Source: Methanobacteriota archaeon
GTDB lineage: Archaea; Thermoplasmatota; Poseidoniia; Poseidoniales; Thalassarchaeaceae
Length of the DNA stretch: 16,591 bases
Reading direction: 5' to 3'
Assembly: GCA_002720055.1 (NCBI GenBank)
Contig: PBGH01000014.1
Span: 77,795-94,385, forward strand
The translations under genes and the position numbers were made by a program. Below, piece by piece: positions 8,032 through 15,095 of the stretch. The notes under the pieces are model-generated. The model was not told the origin of the DNA. It ran no database searches and saw nothing but the letters and a program-made list of their open reading frames with translations. Position 1 is the stretch's first letter. Each line of letters opens with the position of its first letter.

Positions 8032-8595
8032 TTAGTCAATGTATGACTTCAGAGAAACAGAAGAAGGCTTTTTTGGTGGCTCACTAAAACCAAAACATGC
8101 AGTAATTTCGAACTCCTCGCTATCTCCGAGATTTTTCCCATCAATAACGGCATCTGTACTTGAGACCCTTGAAATGGATCTAATTGAGTACCACTCCCTT
8201 CTACCATCCTTGGTCAGACCATACGTCTTGGTCCCGTACAGAATTTTCGCGAACAAATTCTCTACCGTTGCTATGAACCACAAAGGCCTCCAGATTGGTA
8301 TTGCAAGAGCCATCCCCCATGACATCATGATCGATAATCCCGTTCCCTCGATCCGAATACTTTTCTTATCTCTGGTAACCTCAAGATCCAGAATTCTTAC
8401 ATCCTCGAAATTGTATAGTTTGGAAACATACTCAGCATGCGTCTTCGAAGGGGAAATTAGAACCCTAGAACCATCGGCTCTGGCCAACATGATATTTGTG
8501 AAACTACCAAGGGGAGAATCCTCCCAGTCACCTATAACGATCCTGTCTCCTGACGAGAATCCCGAGGAAGAAATTCTCCCTGAGAAGACATCCAT
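8032..8595 (-). CDS. Conserved-looking protein of unknown function, 187 aa
   Basis: The start ATG overlaps the endonuclease III stop by one base (TAATG), which marks this strand as the coding one. An equally long open frame on the plus strand (8039-8602) is its shadow. Residues 1-75 look like a beta-rich domain: MDVFSGRISS, GDRIVIGDWEDSPLGSF, DGSRVLISPS. A partly hydrophobic stretch follows (about 87-121, including IMMSWGMALAIPIWRPLWFI), perhaps buried or membrane-associated. The end contains GRREWYSIRSISR (131-143) and CFGFSEPPKKP. From memory, a family of uncharacterised actinobacterial proteins shares the pattern of FSGR start, GxWxxSPxGxF, LLxPS and GRREWY; this is a recollection, not a search. 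Function is unknown. Confidence 0.75.
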   Translation of the reverse strand: MDVFSGRISSSGFSSGDRIVIGDWEDSPLGSFTNIMLARADGSRVLISPSKTHAEYVSKLYNFEDVRILDLEVTRDKKSIRIEGTGLSIMMSWGMALAIPIWRPLWFIATVENLFAKILYGTKTYGLTKDGRREWYSIRSISRVSSTDAVIDGKNLGDSEEFEITACFGFSEPPKKPSSVSLKSYID

Positions 8596-9251
8596 TAGCT
8601 AACACCCATCTCTTCCCTAACTCTCTTTTTTGTAGCGGCCCATGAGCAGATAGGACAGGAAGTTAGATCGTGCCTTAGTGAAGGACAATACTCTCTTCCG
8701 AAGAAAATCATCTGAAGGTGCCTTCTATTCCATGATTCTTTAGGAAAAACATTCTTCAAATCTCTCTCAGTTTTTATCACATTTCTACCGTCTGAAAGGC
8801 CCCATCTTGCAGCCAACCTATGGATATGAGTATCAACTGGGAAGGCAGGAATGCCAAATGCCTGAGACATTACCACGCCTGCTGTCTTATGTCCAACTCC
8901 GGCTAAAGACTCCAGAAAATCCCAGTCCGGCCTGATGGTTCCACCATCTGCCAGGATCTGCTCCGCCATCTTTCGTAGATTCTTAGCCTTAGTCGGCGCT
9001 AACCCAACTTCTCGAATAATTTGTTTGATTTCATTAATAGAAAGTCCGACCATCTTTTCAGGGGAGTCTGCGATTTCGAAGAGTGCGGGAGTAACCTCGT
9101 TGACTTTCTTGTCTGTGGTCTGTGCGGATAGCATTACTGCAACTAGAAGAGTATAGGGATCTCTGTGATCAAGAGGGACTGGAGTTTCGGGATAAAGATC
9201 ATCGAGCTGCCTTCCGATCACTTTCGCCTTCTCTGATCGACGCAAGATCAA
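8595..9251 (-). CDS. nth: Endonuclease III (DNA glycosylase / AP lyase)
   Basis: This enzyme removes oxidised pyrimidines and nicks abasic sites in base excision repair. The helix-hairpin-helix LAGVGHKTAGVVMSQAF carries catalytic Lys122, and VDTHIHRLAARWGL carries catalytic Asp140. The N-terminal segment LLVAVMLSAQTTDKKVN is also typical. The length (218) is normal. The C-terminal cluster region is not: I see C189-x9-C199-x2-C202 and no fourth cysteine, instead of C-x6-C-x2-C-x5-C. The first possible start is TTG 9251, overlapping the upstream stop (TTGA). A GGAGG at 9253-9257 on the complement is only two bases from that TTG but seven from a second in-frame TTG at 9245, so translation may begin at 9245 (216 residues). 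The 3' end overlaps the next gene by one base. Confidence 0.93.
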   Translation of the reverse strand: MILRRSEKAKVIGRQLDDLYPETPVPLDHRDPYTLLVAVMLSAQTTDKKVNEVTPALFEIADSPEKMVGLSINEIKQIIREVGLAPTKAKNLRKMAEQILADGGTIRPDWDFLESLAGVGHKTAGVVMSQAFGIPAFPVDTHIHRLAARWGLSDGRNVIKTERDLKNVFPKESWNRRHLQMIFFGREYCPSLRHDLTSCPICSWAATKKRVREEMGVS

Positions 9252-9457
9252 GCCTCCTCAATTGAGGTAGCTCCATCATCTCTGAACCCTAGGTAAACTC
9301 CTATTCCTACGCACCCGAAAAAGGGAAGATAGCAAGACAACCACCCCAAGTTACTCCAATTATCCGGACTTCCTGTAAGTAGATGTCCTGCGAGGGCTAA
9401 CAACATTCCCGGAATAACAGCGAGAGTTCCGAATAACATCGCTCGCGCCACACCCAT
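9248..9457 (-). CDS. Small two-helix membrane protein downstream of symporter
   Basis: The open frame extends to 9604, but upstream of ATG 9457 it overlaps the symporter 3' end and has poor, serine/asparagine-rich composition, so I start at 9457 (69 residues). Two membrane segments are clear: AMLFGTLAVIPGMLLALAGHLL and LGWLSCYLPFFGCVGIGVYLGF. They are joined by a short polar loop with GSPDNWSN, and the tail is acidic (DDGATSIEEA). It lies 50 bases after the symporter and its TGA overlaps the nth TTG start, so it belongs to the operon. It may be an accessory subunit of the symporter; this is inferred from position only, and no family was recognised. Confidence 0.65.
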   Translation of the reverse strand: MGVARAMLFGTLAVIPGMLLALAGHLLTGSPDNWSNLGWLSCYLPFFGCVGIGVYLGFRDDGATSIEEA

Positions 9458-9507
9458 GGTTCTATCGAGCGAACAACAGACTTGACTGTAACGGAGAACA
9501 ACTTTCT

Positions 9508-11139
9508 CTATTCCAGAGAATCTAACTGTACTATTCGAGCCATTATTGCTGTTTGGACTAAAGATAGAGCTGCTGACCACCATATCCAAATCGGCAGCCC
9601 CCAAGCGAAATTACCGGCATTATCCCACCACCAGAAGTCTTGAGCTAACATAAAAATCACAACAAATGGGATTACAGGGATTAGAATTCCCCACTTAATT
9701 TCCATTGACTCAAAGAATCCAGGACCCCTATTGAAATGCCATTGTGCCGCTACTAGAGCTCCAATAGCTGCCAATATTGAGGGAATTACTACTGTAGGCA
9801 TCGCCGCTCCCTCCGGTCTGATCCACCAACCATCAAAAGACTCGGGAGAGAAAACTGCCAGTATTACGATCACCTCTCCAGCTATGATAGAAGAGATCAC
9901 AGCTCTACCATCCACAGAATCCCAGTTCGCAACTAAGAAGACGGAGGGAAACATCACTGCATACATGGAAAATGCTAGTAAACCAAGATCGAGAATTGAA
10001 AGATCTGACCAAAGCGAAAGCATGAGTCCCAAAACAGAAAGAGAAACAATAACAGTTTCTCTTCCCCATTTATTGTCCGAGACACTTCTTAGAAGGTCTC
10101 TTGTCACCAACGAACCAGTAGCCAGTAGCTGAGAGTCCATCGTGGACATCAATGCAGCTAAACCAGCTACAAGTACAAGTCCACCGAACCATTCCCCCCC
10201 AACATCGAGGATTAGCGTCGGAAGGATATTGTCCCCTCCGCCTTTGTCTAGTCCGGGATGGTATATGTGGCCAATAGTCCCAATCAATATGGGGGGGAGG
10301 AATGCTAGCCATGCTACAGTTGGATAAAAGGTAGCCATCCGACCAATTGACTCGTCACTCTCAGCAGCACAGAGTCTCTGGAATAGCTGAGGAAACATAG
10401 GATCAGCGAACAGCCAGAGAATCATAGTGCTAGTCCAAATCAAGAGGGTGTAATTTCCTGTCCGACTCAGAAGTCCTGCAGTATCTTCAGACGTGGAAAT
10501 AGTAGCCATAGCAGAGCTTAGTCCTCCAGAATCATTGACCACTATAGCTAGTCCCAGCCATAGTAAACCCAAGGCAATTACTGCCTGTACCAAATCTGTC
10601 CTAATTACTGCCTTAAGGCCGCCAGTAATAGTGTATGCAACAACCAGTGCTGTAATTGCAACTGCCCCCACCCACTCAGGTCCCCCGAAAAGTGAAGAAA
10701 CCACAATCCCAGCTGCTCTAGGCTGAAGGGCCAAATACGGTATAGTGGCTAGGACCAGGACTGATGCCATGGAGATTTGAGCGCTTCTTGATCCAGTTCT
10801 ACTACCGATCATTTCTGGTGCAGTAATCGCCCCCGTCTCAATAGAGCGTAATCGGACCTTCTTTCCCAGGAAATACATTGCAACTGCCATGAATCCTGTC
10901 CCAAATGCCATTATTGGCAGGAAAGAAAGTCCGATTCTATATGACGCTCCACTGGACCCATAGACAGTGAAGGCACTGAAATTAGTTGCTGCCATTGTTA
11001 CAAGCAGAATTGGACCACTCAAGCTTCTCTTTGCCAGATAGTACGACTCATCGTCCTTGCCCAGGTCCTTCCTAGCCCAAATCGCAAATAGAGCCATTCC
11101 TACGAAATAAGCGCCTGCAATAAACCATGCCGATTCCAC
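9508..11139 (-). CDS. Sodium:solute symporter (SSS family) with extra C-terminal helical hairpin
   Basis: This is a sodium-coupled secondary transporter of the LeuT fold, 543 residues from GTG 11139, with about thirteen or more membrane helices. Family marks are the early AATNFSAFTVYGSSGASYRI segment (TM1, sodium and substrate site region) and LAALMSTMDSQLLATGSLV followed by TRDLL, the TM8 sodium-site signature (S332, T333 and D335 lie in it). The substrate cannot be told; the protein is generally like bacterial pantothenate, monocarboxylate or proline carriers. Residues about 479-540 (MEIKWGILIPVIPFVVIF... then FAWGLPIWIWWSAALSLVQ) look like the two-helix DUF3311/DUF997 proteins normally encoded beside SSS transporters. 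The GTG start is supported by a TATA-like box 27 bases upstream. Confidence 0.9.
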   Translation of the reverse strand: MESAWFIAGAYFVGMALFAIWARKDLGKDDESYYLAKRSLSGPILLVTMAATNFSAFTVYGSSGASYRIGLSFLPIMAFGTGFMAVAMYFLGKKVRLRSIETGAITAPEMIGSRTGSRSAQISMASVLVLATIPYLALQPRAAGIVVSSLFGGPEWVGAVAITALVVAYTITGGLKAVIRTDLVQAVIALGLLWLGLAIVVNDSGGLSSAMATISTSEDTAGLLSRTGNYTLLIWTSTMILWLFADPMFPQLFQRLCAAESDESIGRMATFYPTVAWLAFLPPILIGTIGHIYHPGLDKGGGDNILPTLILDVGGEWFGGLVLVAGLAALMSTMDSQLLATGSLVTRDLLRSVSDNKWGRETVIVSLSVLGLMLSLWSDLSILDLGLLAFSMYAVMFPSVFLVANWDSVDGRAVISSIIAGEVIVILAVFSPESFDGWWIRPEGAAMPTVVIPSILAAIGALVAAQWHFNRGPGFFESMEIKWGILIPVIPFVVIFMLAQDFWWWDNAGNFAWGLPIWIWWSAALSLVQTAIMARIVQLDSLE

Positions 11140-11161
11140 GTTTGTGCCACGGGAAGCACGG

Positions 11162-11170
11162 AATAATATT
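11162..11170 (-). promoter_or_regulatory. TATA-like box for symporter gene
   Basis: AATATTATT on the complement is centred about 27 bases before GTG 11139, the spacing of an archaeal TATA box for a leaderless transcript. It lies in the 49-base gap after the preceding membrane-protein gene, so the symporter operon probably has its own promoter. Confidence 0.5.
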
Positions 11171-11188
11171 GTCTGTGATGTGAGTTTT

Positions 11189-11740
11189 TCACCATGGAAA
11201 TTTGTAAACCCAAATTATAAAGTCATTTAGAATACATTGAATTCCTAACATTATGGCTCCAACAATCATCTGCAATGATCCATTTACACCGTCTCGATAC
11301 GAAGAATATGCGAGAAGTCCTAGCATCACATTGCCAATGGATGTGAGAAACAATGTCCCTATGACCAGAATCGGAGTCCAAGAGAAATCATTCTCTATGT
11401 GAAAAATCGTGCTCTCAATCCACAGTGCAGATGGAATCAGAATAAGAGCATAAGCGATCAACAGCCTAGTTGCTCCATTGCCATCGGAGTCTATCCAAGG
11501 CCACCTAAGCGATTCAAACGAACTATCATCAAATTGAAAAAAAATCACATACCAGTATATCAAAAAACCCAAGGCTGCAATGAACATGAATGGCACGATA
11601 TAGACCCTCCATGAAGGAGGTATTCCGCCCCACAACTCCACAGGATTCTCTGTATGGGAAACTCCGTAAACATAGGAAGCAAGAACCAATGGCCCACATA
11701 TCAGGGTAAACTTGAGAACTATCTCTTTGGTGATTTCCAC
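11189..11740 (-). CDS. Integral membrane protein of unknown function, about 5 helices
   Basis: The open frame reaches 11989, but that would overlap the divergent methyltransferase gene by about 150 bases, and its first 83 residues are low-quality, Leu/Arg-rich sequence. GTG 11740 (183 residues) begins just before the first good membrane helix and has a TATA-like GGATTTATC about 28 bases upstream. Predicted helices by eye: about 8-27, 46-70, 86-106, 118-142 and 152-176. The loop after helix 2 is acidic and aromatic (FDDSSFESLRWPWIDSDGNG). No transporter or enzyme motif was found, and I do not recognise the family. It is upstream of and on the same strand as the symporter. Confidence 0.65.
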   Translation of the reverse strand: MEITKEIVLKFTLICGPLVLASYVYGVSHTENPVELWGGIPPSWRVYIVPFMFIAALGFLIYWYVIFFQFDDSSFESLRWPWIDSDGNGATRLLIAYALILIPSALWIESTIFHIENDFSWTPILVIGTLFLTSIGNVMLGLLAYSSYRDGVNGSLQMIVGAIMLGIQCILNDFIIWVYKFPW

Positions 11741-11764
11741 GAGTGTTCCCCGAAGAGGGGGAGT

Positions 11765-11773
11765 GATAAATCC
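11765..11773 (-). promoter_or_regulatory. TATA-like box supporting GTG 11740 start
   Basis: GGATTTATC on the complement lies about 28 bases upstream of GTG 11740. It sits in the 98-base gap between this membrane-protein gene and the divergent methyltransferase gene. On the plus strand only a weak AGAATAAT (11811-11818) is visible before ATG 11839. Confidence 0.4.
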
Positions 11774-11838
11774 AATTCTTCGACATCCTCGAGACTCCTC
11801 TCCGGAAAGAAGAATAATCCAGACCCTCAGCAGTAATA

Positions 11839-12558
11839 ATGCAAAGATGCGGTCCGGCGGAAGTTTCCATGGCTCTCGAGTCTGAAGAAGTAGAACTAAT
11901 CCTTTTCCTCCGAGACTCCCAAGATTCCGAAGCCTTGTATTTGCGGAATGAAGCAGAAAAAAGAGGAATCTCAGTCCGTGAAGCTTCAAAAAAGGATATG
12001 TGGCGAATGTCTAGGAGAAACAACGGATCTATCCCGCCATCTATACTTGCTTTAGTGGGAAGGAATCCCAATGCCAATATTGACCAAATTCTCCGGAAGG
12101 GTGGAGTCTCTTGGCTTATTGCAGGGGCACGTTATCCTGTCAATATCGGTTTCACTATCAGAACCGCGGAAGTAAGCGGGGCTAATGCTGTTTTTGTGGA
12201 CGGTGACCTAAGTCATAGTCAAAAGAAAGCTGCCAAGCGAGCATCTATGAAGGCGCATAGATTCATGCCAGTTCATTGGGTCATAGGTGAAGAGATAGTC
12301 AGTAGAGCCTCAGAATCTGGCTTTAGAATAATCTCATTAGAAGACACCGGAGAAAAAATGCCGTGGGAAGAGGATCTTACTGGAGACATCCTGCTAGTCG
12401 TCGGCGGAGAACGGGACGGAATACCCGACCAGATTCTAGGTAAATCAGATTCTGTGATTAGAGTTCCAATGTCGGGTTTCGTGCCTTCCTACAATCTCCA
12501 AGCTCCAGTAGCTGTAGTAGCTGCTGAGGCTTTGAGACAGAGAAATGGCAACTCCTAG
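11839..12558 (+). CDS. SpoU/TrmH-type RNA 2'-O-ribose methyltransferase
   Basis: This is a trefoil-knot (SPOUT) methyltransferase that transfers a methyl group from S-adenosylmethionine to a ribose 2'-hydroxyl in tRNA or rRNA. Of the 239 residues, the first 75 resemble the SpoU substrate-binding domain, including CGPAEVSMALES. The knot motifs follow: motif 1 YPVNIGFTIRTAEVSGA (99-115, with N102 and the likely catalytic R108), motif 2 VVGGERDGIPDQI (187-199), and motif 3 RVPMSGFVPSYNLQAPVA (208-225). Motif 3 reads SYNLQAPVA rather than the usual SLNVSVAAA, a divergent subfamily. The target nucleotide is not predictable. ATG 11839 is chosen because the substrate-binding segment begins at once; ATG 11869 is a weaker alternative. 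The stop shares a CTAG with the convergent acyl-CoA dehydrogenase stop. Confidence 0.88.
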   Translation: MQRCGPAEVSMALESEEVELILFLRDSQDSEALYLRNEAEKRGISVREASKKDMWRMSRRNNGSIPPSILALVGRNPNANIDQILRKGGVSWLIAGARYPVNIGFTIRTAEVSGANAVFVDGDLSHSQKKAAKRASMKAHRFMPVHWVIGEEIVSRASESGFRIISLEDTGEKMPWEEDLTGDILLVVGGERDGIPDQILGKSDSVIRVPMSGFVPSYNLQAPVAVVAAEALRQRNGNS

Positions 12559-13700
12559 AAATGACCTTCCATTTCCCTACTGATAATCATCCTCTGAATC
12601 TGGCTGGTTCCTTCGAATATCTGATATATCTTCGCACCCCTCATTCTTCTAGCCACTGGGTATTCCTCAGAATATCCATATCCTCCAAGAACTTGGACTG
12701 CATCCGTGGTGACCTCCATGCAAATATCCGCAGCGAATCTCTTAGCGTGTGCAGACTTCAAAGTTGCTCTTTCCTTCAAGTCAAGGGAATTTGCTGCACT
12801 GAGGGTTAGGAGCCTAGCTGCCTCTATCTTGGTCGCCATATCAGCTAGGATGAATGCGATCGACTGATGCTTGGAAATCGGCTTACCAAAGGTCTTCCTC
12901 TCTTTAGCATATGACCAAGCTTCCTCCATGGCTCCTCTGGCATTTCCGACTGCGGCTGCTGCAACCGCGGGCCTTGAGTGATCAAAAGCCTTCATCGCAT
13001 TCATCCATCCGCCATTCTCAACTCCTCCGACTAGATTTGTTGCGGGGACCCTTACATCCGTGAAATTCACACCCCTTGTGTCAGAGCATCTTTGACCCAT
13101 GTTCTCCTCTTTCTTACCTAATTCAATTCCGCCAGAGTTAGCATCTACGATGAATCCACTGAGGCCACCATATCCCGCTTCCTTATTCGTGTAGGCTAAG
13201 ACGAAGAACCAGTCTGCATAACCCGCCCCTGAGATCCATGCCTTGCTACCGTTGAGGATATATTCATCACCATCCCTGATAGCCTCGGTCTTGAGGGACT
13301 GCACATCCGAACCTGCATCCGGCTCAGTTACGCAATATGCCGCTAGCTTCCCGGAGCATACCCTTCCCAGATATTCCTTCTTCTGCTCCTCAGTACCTCC
13401 TGTAAGAACGGGAAATGATGCAAGCATAGTATGGTATGATGCGGTGCCGAATCCTGGATCCCCTCTGGAGAGCTCCTCGCAGATAATCATCTCATCAACT
13501 GCAGACATGCCAGCCCCGCCGTACTTCTCTGGGATTGTCACATTCAGCAAACCCAACTCATGGGCCTTTGAAATCGCTTTCAGTGGATAAGTCCCGCTCT
13601 TGTCCCATTCCTCTGCGTTGGGGATAATTTCCTCATCACAGAATTCCCTAGCCATATCTCGTATCATCTTCTGCTCTTCGCTGAGTCGGAAGTCTACCAT
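12555..13700 (-). CDS. Acyl-CoA dehydrogenase
   Basis: This FAD enzyme introduces the alpha-beta double bond into acyl-CoA in fatty acid or branched-chain amino acid oxidation, passing electrons to ETF. The 381 residues are the normal length of the short/medium-chain class. Signatures are YCVTEPDAGSD (PROSITE-type signature 1) and QVLGGYGYSEEYPVARRMR followed by IFEGTSQIQR. Glu363 in that last motif is at the position of the catalytic base in medium-chain and short-chain enzymes. RKTFGKPISKHQSIAF is also typical. The chain-length preference cannot be read. It is divergent from the nitronate monooxygenase-like gene and converges on the methyltransferase. Its likely electron route is ETF and then a membrane oxidoreductase such as that at 1-1433. 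Confidence 0.95.
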   Translation of the reverse strand: MVDFRLSEEQKMIRDMAREFCDEEIIPNAEEWDKSGTYPLKAISKAHELGLLNVTIPEKYGGAGMSAVDEMIICEELSRGDPGFGTASYHTMLASFPVLTGGTEEQKKEYLGRVCSGKLAAYCVTEPDAGSDVQSLKTEAIRDGDEYILNGSKAWISGAGYADWFFVLAYTNKEAGYGGLSGFIVDANSGGIELGKKEENMGQRCSDTRGVNFTDVRVPATNLVGGVENGGWMNAMKAFDHSRPAVAAAAVGNARGAMEEAWSYAKERKTFGKPISKHQSIAFILADMATKIEAARLLTLSAANSLDLKERATLKSAHAKRFAADICMEVTTDAVQVLGGYGYSEEYPVARRMRGAKIYQIFEGTSQIQRMIISREMEGHF

Positions 13701-13796
13701 AAGCTACCCAACGAACAACACTATTTGAGTAATTTCTGGGGACACTCCTGAACATTAACTGTTATTTCTCTATCTTTGTTCCGAGATCTGATTGTC
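13701..13796. promoter_or_regulatory. Divergent promoter region, acyl-CoA dehydrogenase and NMO-like gene
   Basis: This gap of 96 bases must serve both genes. For the dehydrogenase, CTCAAATAG (13721-13729, complement) lies about 25 bases before ATG 13700, after an A/T-rich GAAATTA. For the flavoprotein, TTATTTCTC (13762-13770) lies about 31 bases before ATG 13797. Both are weak matches. No operator-like inverted repeat was seen. Confidence 0.3.
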
Positions 13797-14771
13797 ATGA
13801 GTGGAAATAGGCTGATCAAGCATTCAGGAGTCGAATTTCCGATTATATGTGGGGCCATGTACCCATGCTCCAATCCAGAACTGGTGGCCGCTGCAGCCAA
13901 TGGAGGGGGGATGGCGATAATTCAACCAGTCTCATTGACAGTAGTCCACGGGTTCGATAAGCCAGACCTCAATCAGGGGCTGATTGACGGAATACGGCAT
14001 ATCATGTCAAAAACCGATAAGCCAATAGGGTTCAATGCCCTGATCGAGAAGGGTAACGACAAATATTTGCAGAGAATGTCTCAGTGGATTGACATCGCAT
14101 TGGATGAGGGAATTAGATTCTTTGTCACTTCTCTGGGTAAACCGGACTGGGTTTGTGAAAAGGTGCACTCAAGAGGAGGTTTCGTATATCATGATGTTAC
14201 TACCAGATTACACGCAGAGAAGGGAATCGAGTGTGGCGTCGATGGCCTCATTTGCGTTAACGACAGAGCAGGAGGGCATCTGGGGGCTGATAGTATGGAG
14301 GAGATGTTTGCAAAACTCTCCGACCTAGGGCTACCTCTGATTTGTGCAGGGGGAGTGGGAAGCGAGAAGGAATTGAATGAGGCCCTAAGAGTGGGATATG
14401 ACGGGGTTCAGATGGGAACCCGATTTATTGCAACCGATGAGTGCTCGATGCCAGAAGGATACAAGCAGGCCATAGTCTCAGCTACTGAGGAGGACATAGA
14501 TTGGACGACGAAGCTCACAGGGATACCGGTATCTGTCATCAAAACAAAGAGCTACCGCAGGGATAACTCATGGATAGTCCGAACTCTTCTATCAGGGAGA
14601 TTCAGGCACAGGATTAGATGGTTGCTGAACATACTCTCATTCAGGCGTTGGAGGAAAATGTCACGGGGGTCCAAATCATCTGATATCTGGTCCGCCGGGA
14701 AGAGTGTGGAGACCATTGAAAGCATTGAATCGGCCACAACAATAATGAGGAGACTCGGAGAATCTCTATGA
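13797..14771 (+). CDS. Nitronate monooxygenase-like FMN oxidoreductase (2-nitropropane dioxygenase family)
   Basis: This is a TIM-barrel flavoprotein of the family that includes nitronate monooxygenase and the enoyl-ACP reductase FabK. From ATG 13797 it has 324 residues; a TTG at 13776 would add seven. The N-terminus has FPIICGAMYPCSNPELVAAA and NGGGMAIIQP, like the family's PIIxAPMxG and NAGGxG. VNDRAGGHLG (about 153-162) carries the conserved His161. The FMN phosphate-binding region is LICAGGVGSEKELNEALRVG followed by DGVQMGTRFIAT. The end, WSAGKSVETIESI, matches the usual WSAGQ tail. A basic segment (about 261-284, RFRHRIRWLLNILSFRRWRK) is unusual for the family. It may oxidise nitronates, but its position beside an acyl-CoA dehydrogenase also allows a fatty-acid role. 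Its 3' end overlaps the next gene by six bases. Confidence 0.78.
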   Translation: MSGNRLIKHSGVEFPIICGAMYPCSNPELVAAAANGGGMAIIQPVSLTVVHGFDKPDLNQGLIDGIRHIMSKTDKPIGFNALIEKGNDKYLQRMSQWIDIALDEGIRFFVTSLGKPDWVCEKVHSRGGFVYHDVTTRLHAEKGIECGVDGLICVNDRAGGHLGADSMEEMFAKLSDLGLPLICAGGVGSEKELNEALRVGYDGVQMGTRFIATDECSMPEGYKQAIVSATEEDIDWTTKLTGIPVSVIKTKSYRRDNSWIVRTLLSGRFRHRIRWLLNILSFRRWRKMSRGSKSSDIWSAGKSVETIESIESATTIMRRLGESL

Positions 14772-15032
14772 GAACAAATTCGGCCAAGTCTTCTTTATCC
14801 TTCGGAAAATAACCCTTGATACGACCATCGAGGTTAGTAGGAAGACCACTGACACCCATCGGGGCGATTCTTCGCTAGTCGCTAGAAGATATGTAATGAA
14901 CAGAATCCCTGCTCCGTAAATGGCACGAAATACAGAGAAGGCCATGAAAGCTCGGAATGCATTGCTACCCAGGACTCTTTGCTTCAGTGAAATCTCTAAT
15001 GAATCTTCCATTTTTCCAGACATAGCAGCCAT
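14766..15032 (-). CDS. Small two-helix membrane protein, 88 aa
   Basis: The family is not recognised. The product has a short polar N-terminus, then two membrane segments, approximately AFMAFSVFRAIYGAGILFITY and WVSVVFLLTSMVVSRVIF, and a basic tail (RRIKKTW). Start candidates are GTG 15038, ATG 15032 and ATG 15023. A G-rich AAGGGGTGGG lies just before ATG 15032, which I prefer. Its stop overlaps the flavoprotein 3' end convergently by six bases. The 63 bases between it and the NikR-like stop hold nothing recognised apart from a seven-A run at 15056-15062. Confidence 0.6.
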   Translation of the reverse strand: MAAMSGKMEDSLEISLKQRVLGSNAFRAFMAFSVFRAIYGAGILFITYLLATSEESPRWVSVVFLLTSMVVSRVIFRRIKKTWPNLFS

Positions 15033-15095
15033 TCCCACCCCTTAGTCGTAATGTCAAAAAAAGGAGTAGAACGTTGTATTGTGCCGTATGCCAAC

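Noticed and set aside
7995..8039. TTG 8039 start for the peroxiredoxin
   Set aside because: It adds 15 residues not typical of the family. ATG 7994 gives the standard N-terminus and length.
8039..8602. Plus-strand open frame of 187 codons opposite the unknown minus-strand gene
   Set aside because: The minus-strand frame has a start coupled to nth (TAATG), lies in a continuous same-strand operon and has a protein-like composition. The plus frame has no context and is its shadow.
11741..11989. N-terminal extension of the integral membrane protein to 266 residues
   Set aside because: It would overlap the divergent methyltransferase coding region and has non-protein-like Leu/Arg-rich composition. 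GTG 11740 has a TATA-like box at the right distance.
15056..15062. A-run read on the minus strand as T-run: terminator or promoter
   Set aside because: There is no accompanying hairpin, it lies upstream of the minus-strand small membrane gene, and it does not form a convincing TATA box.
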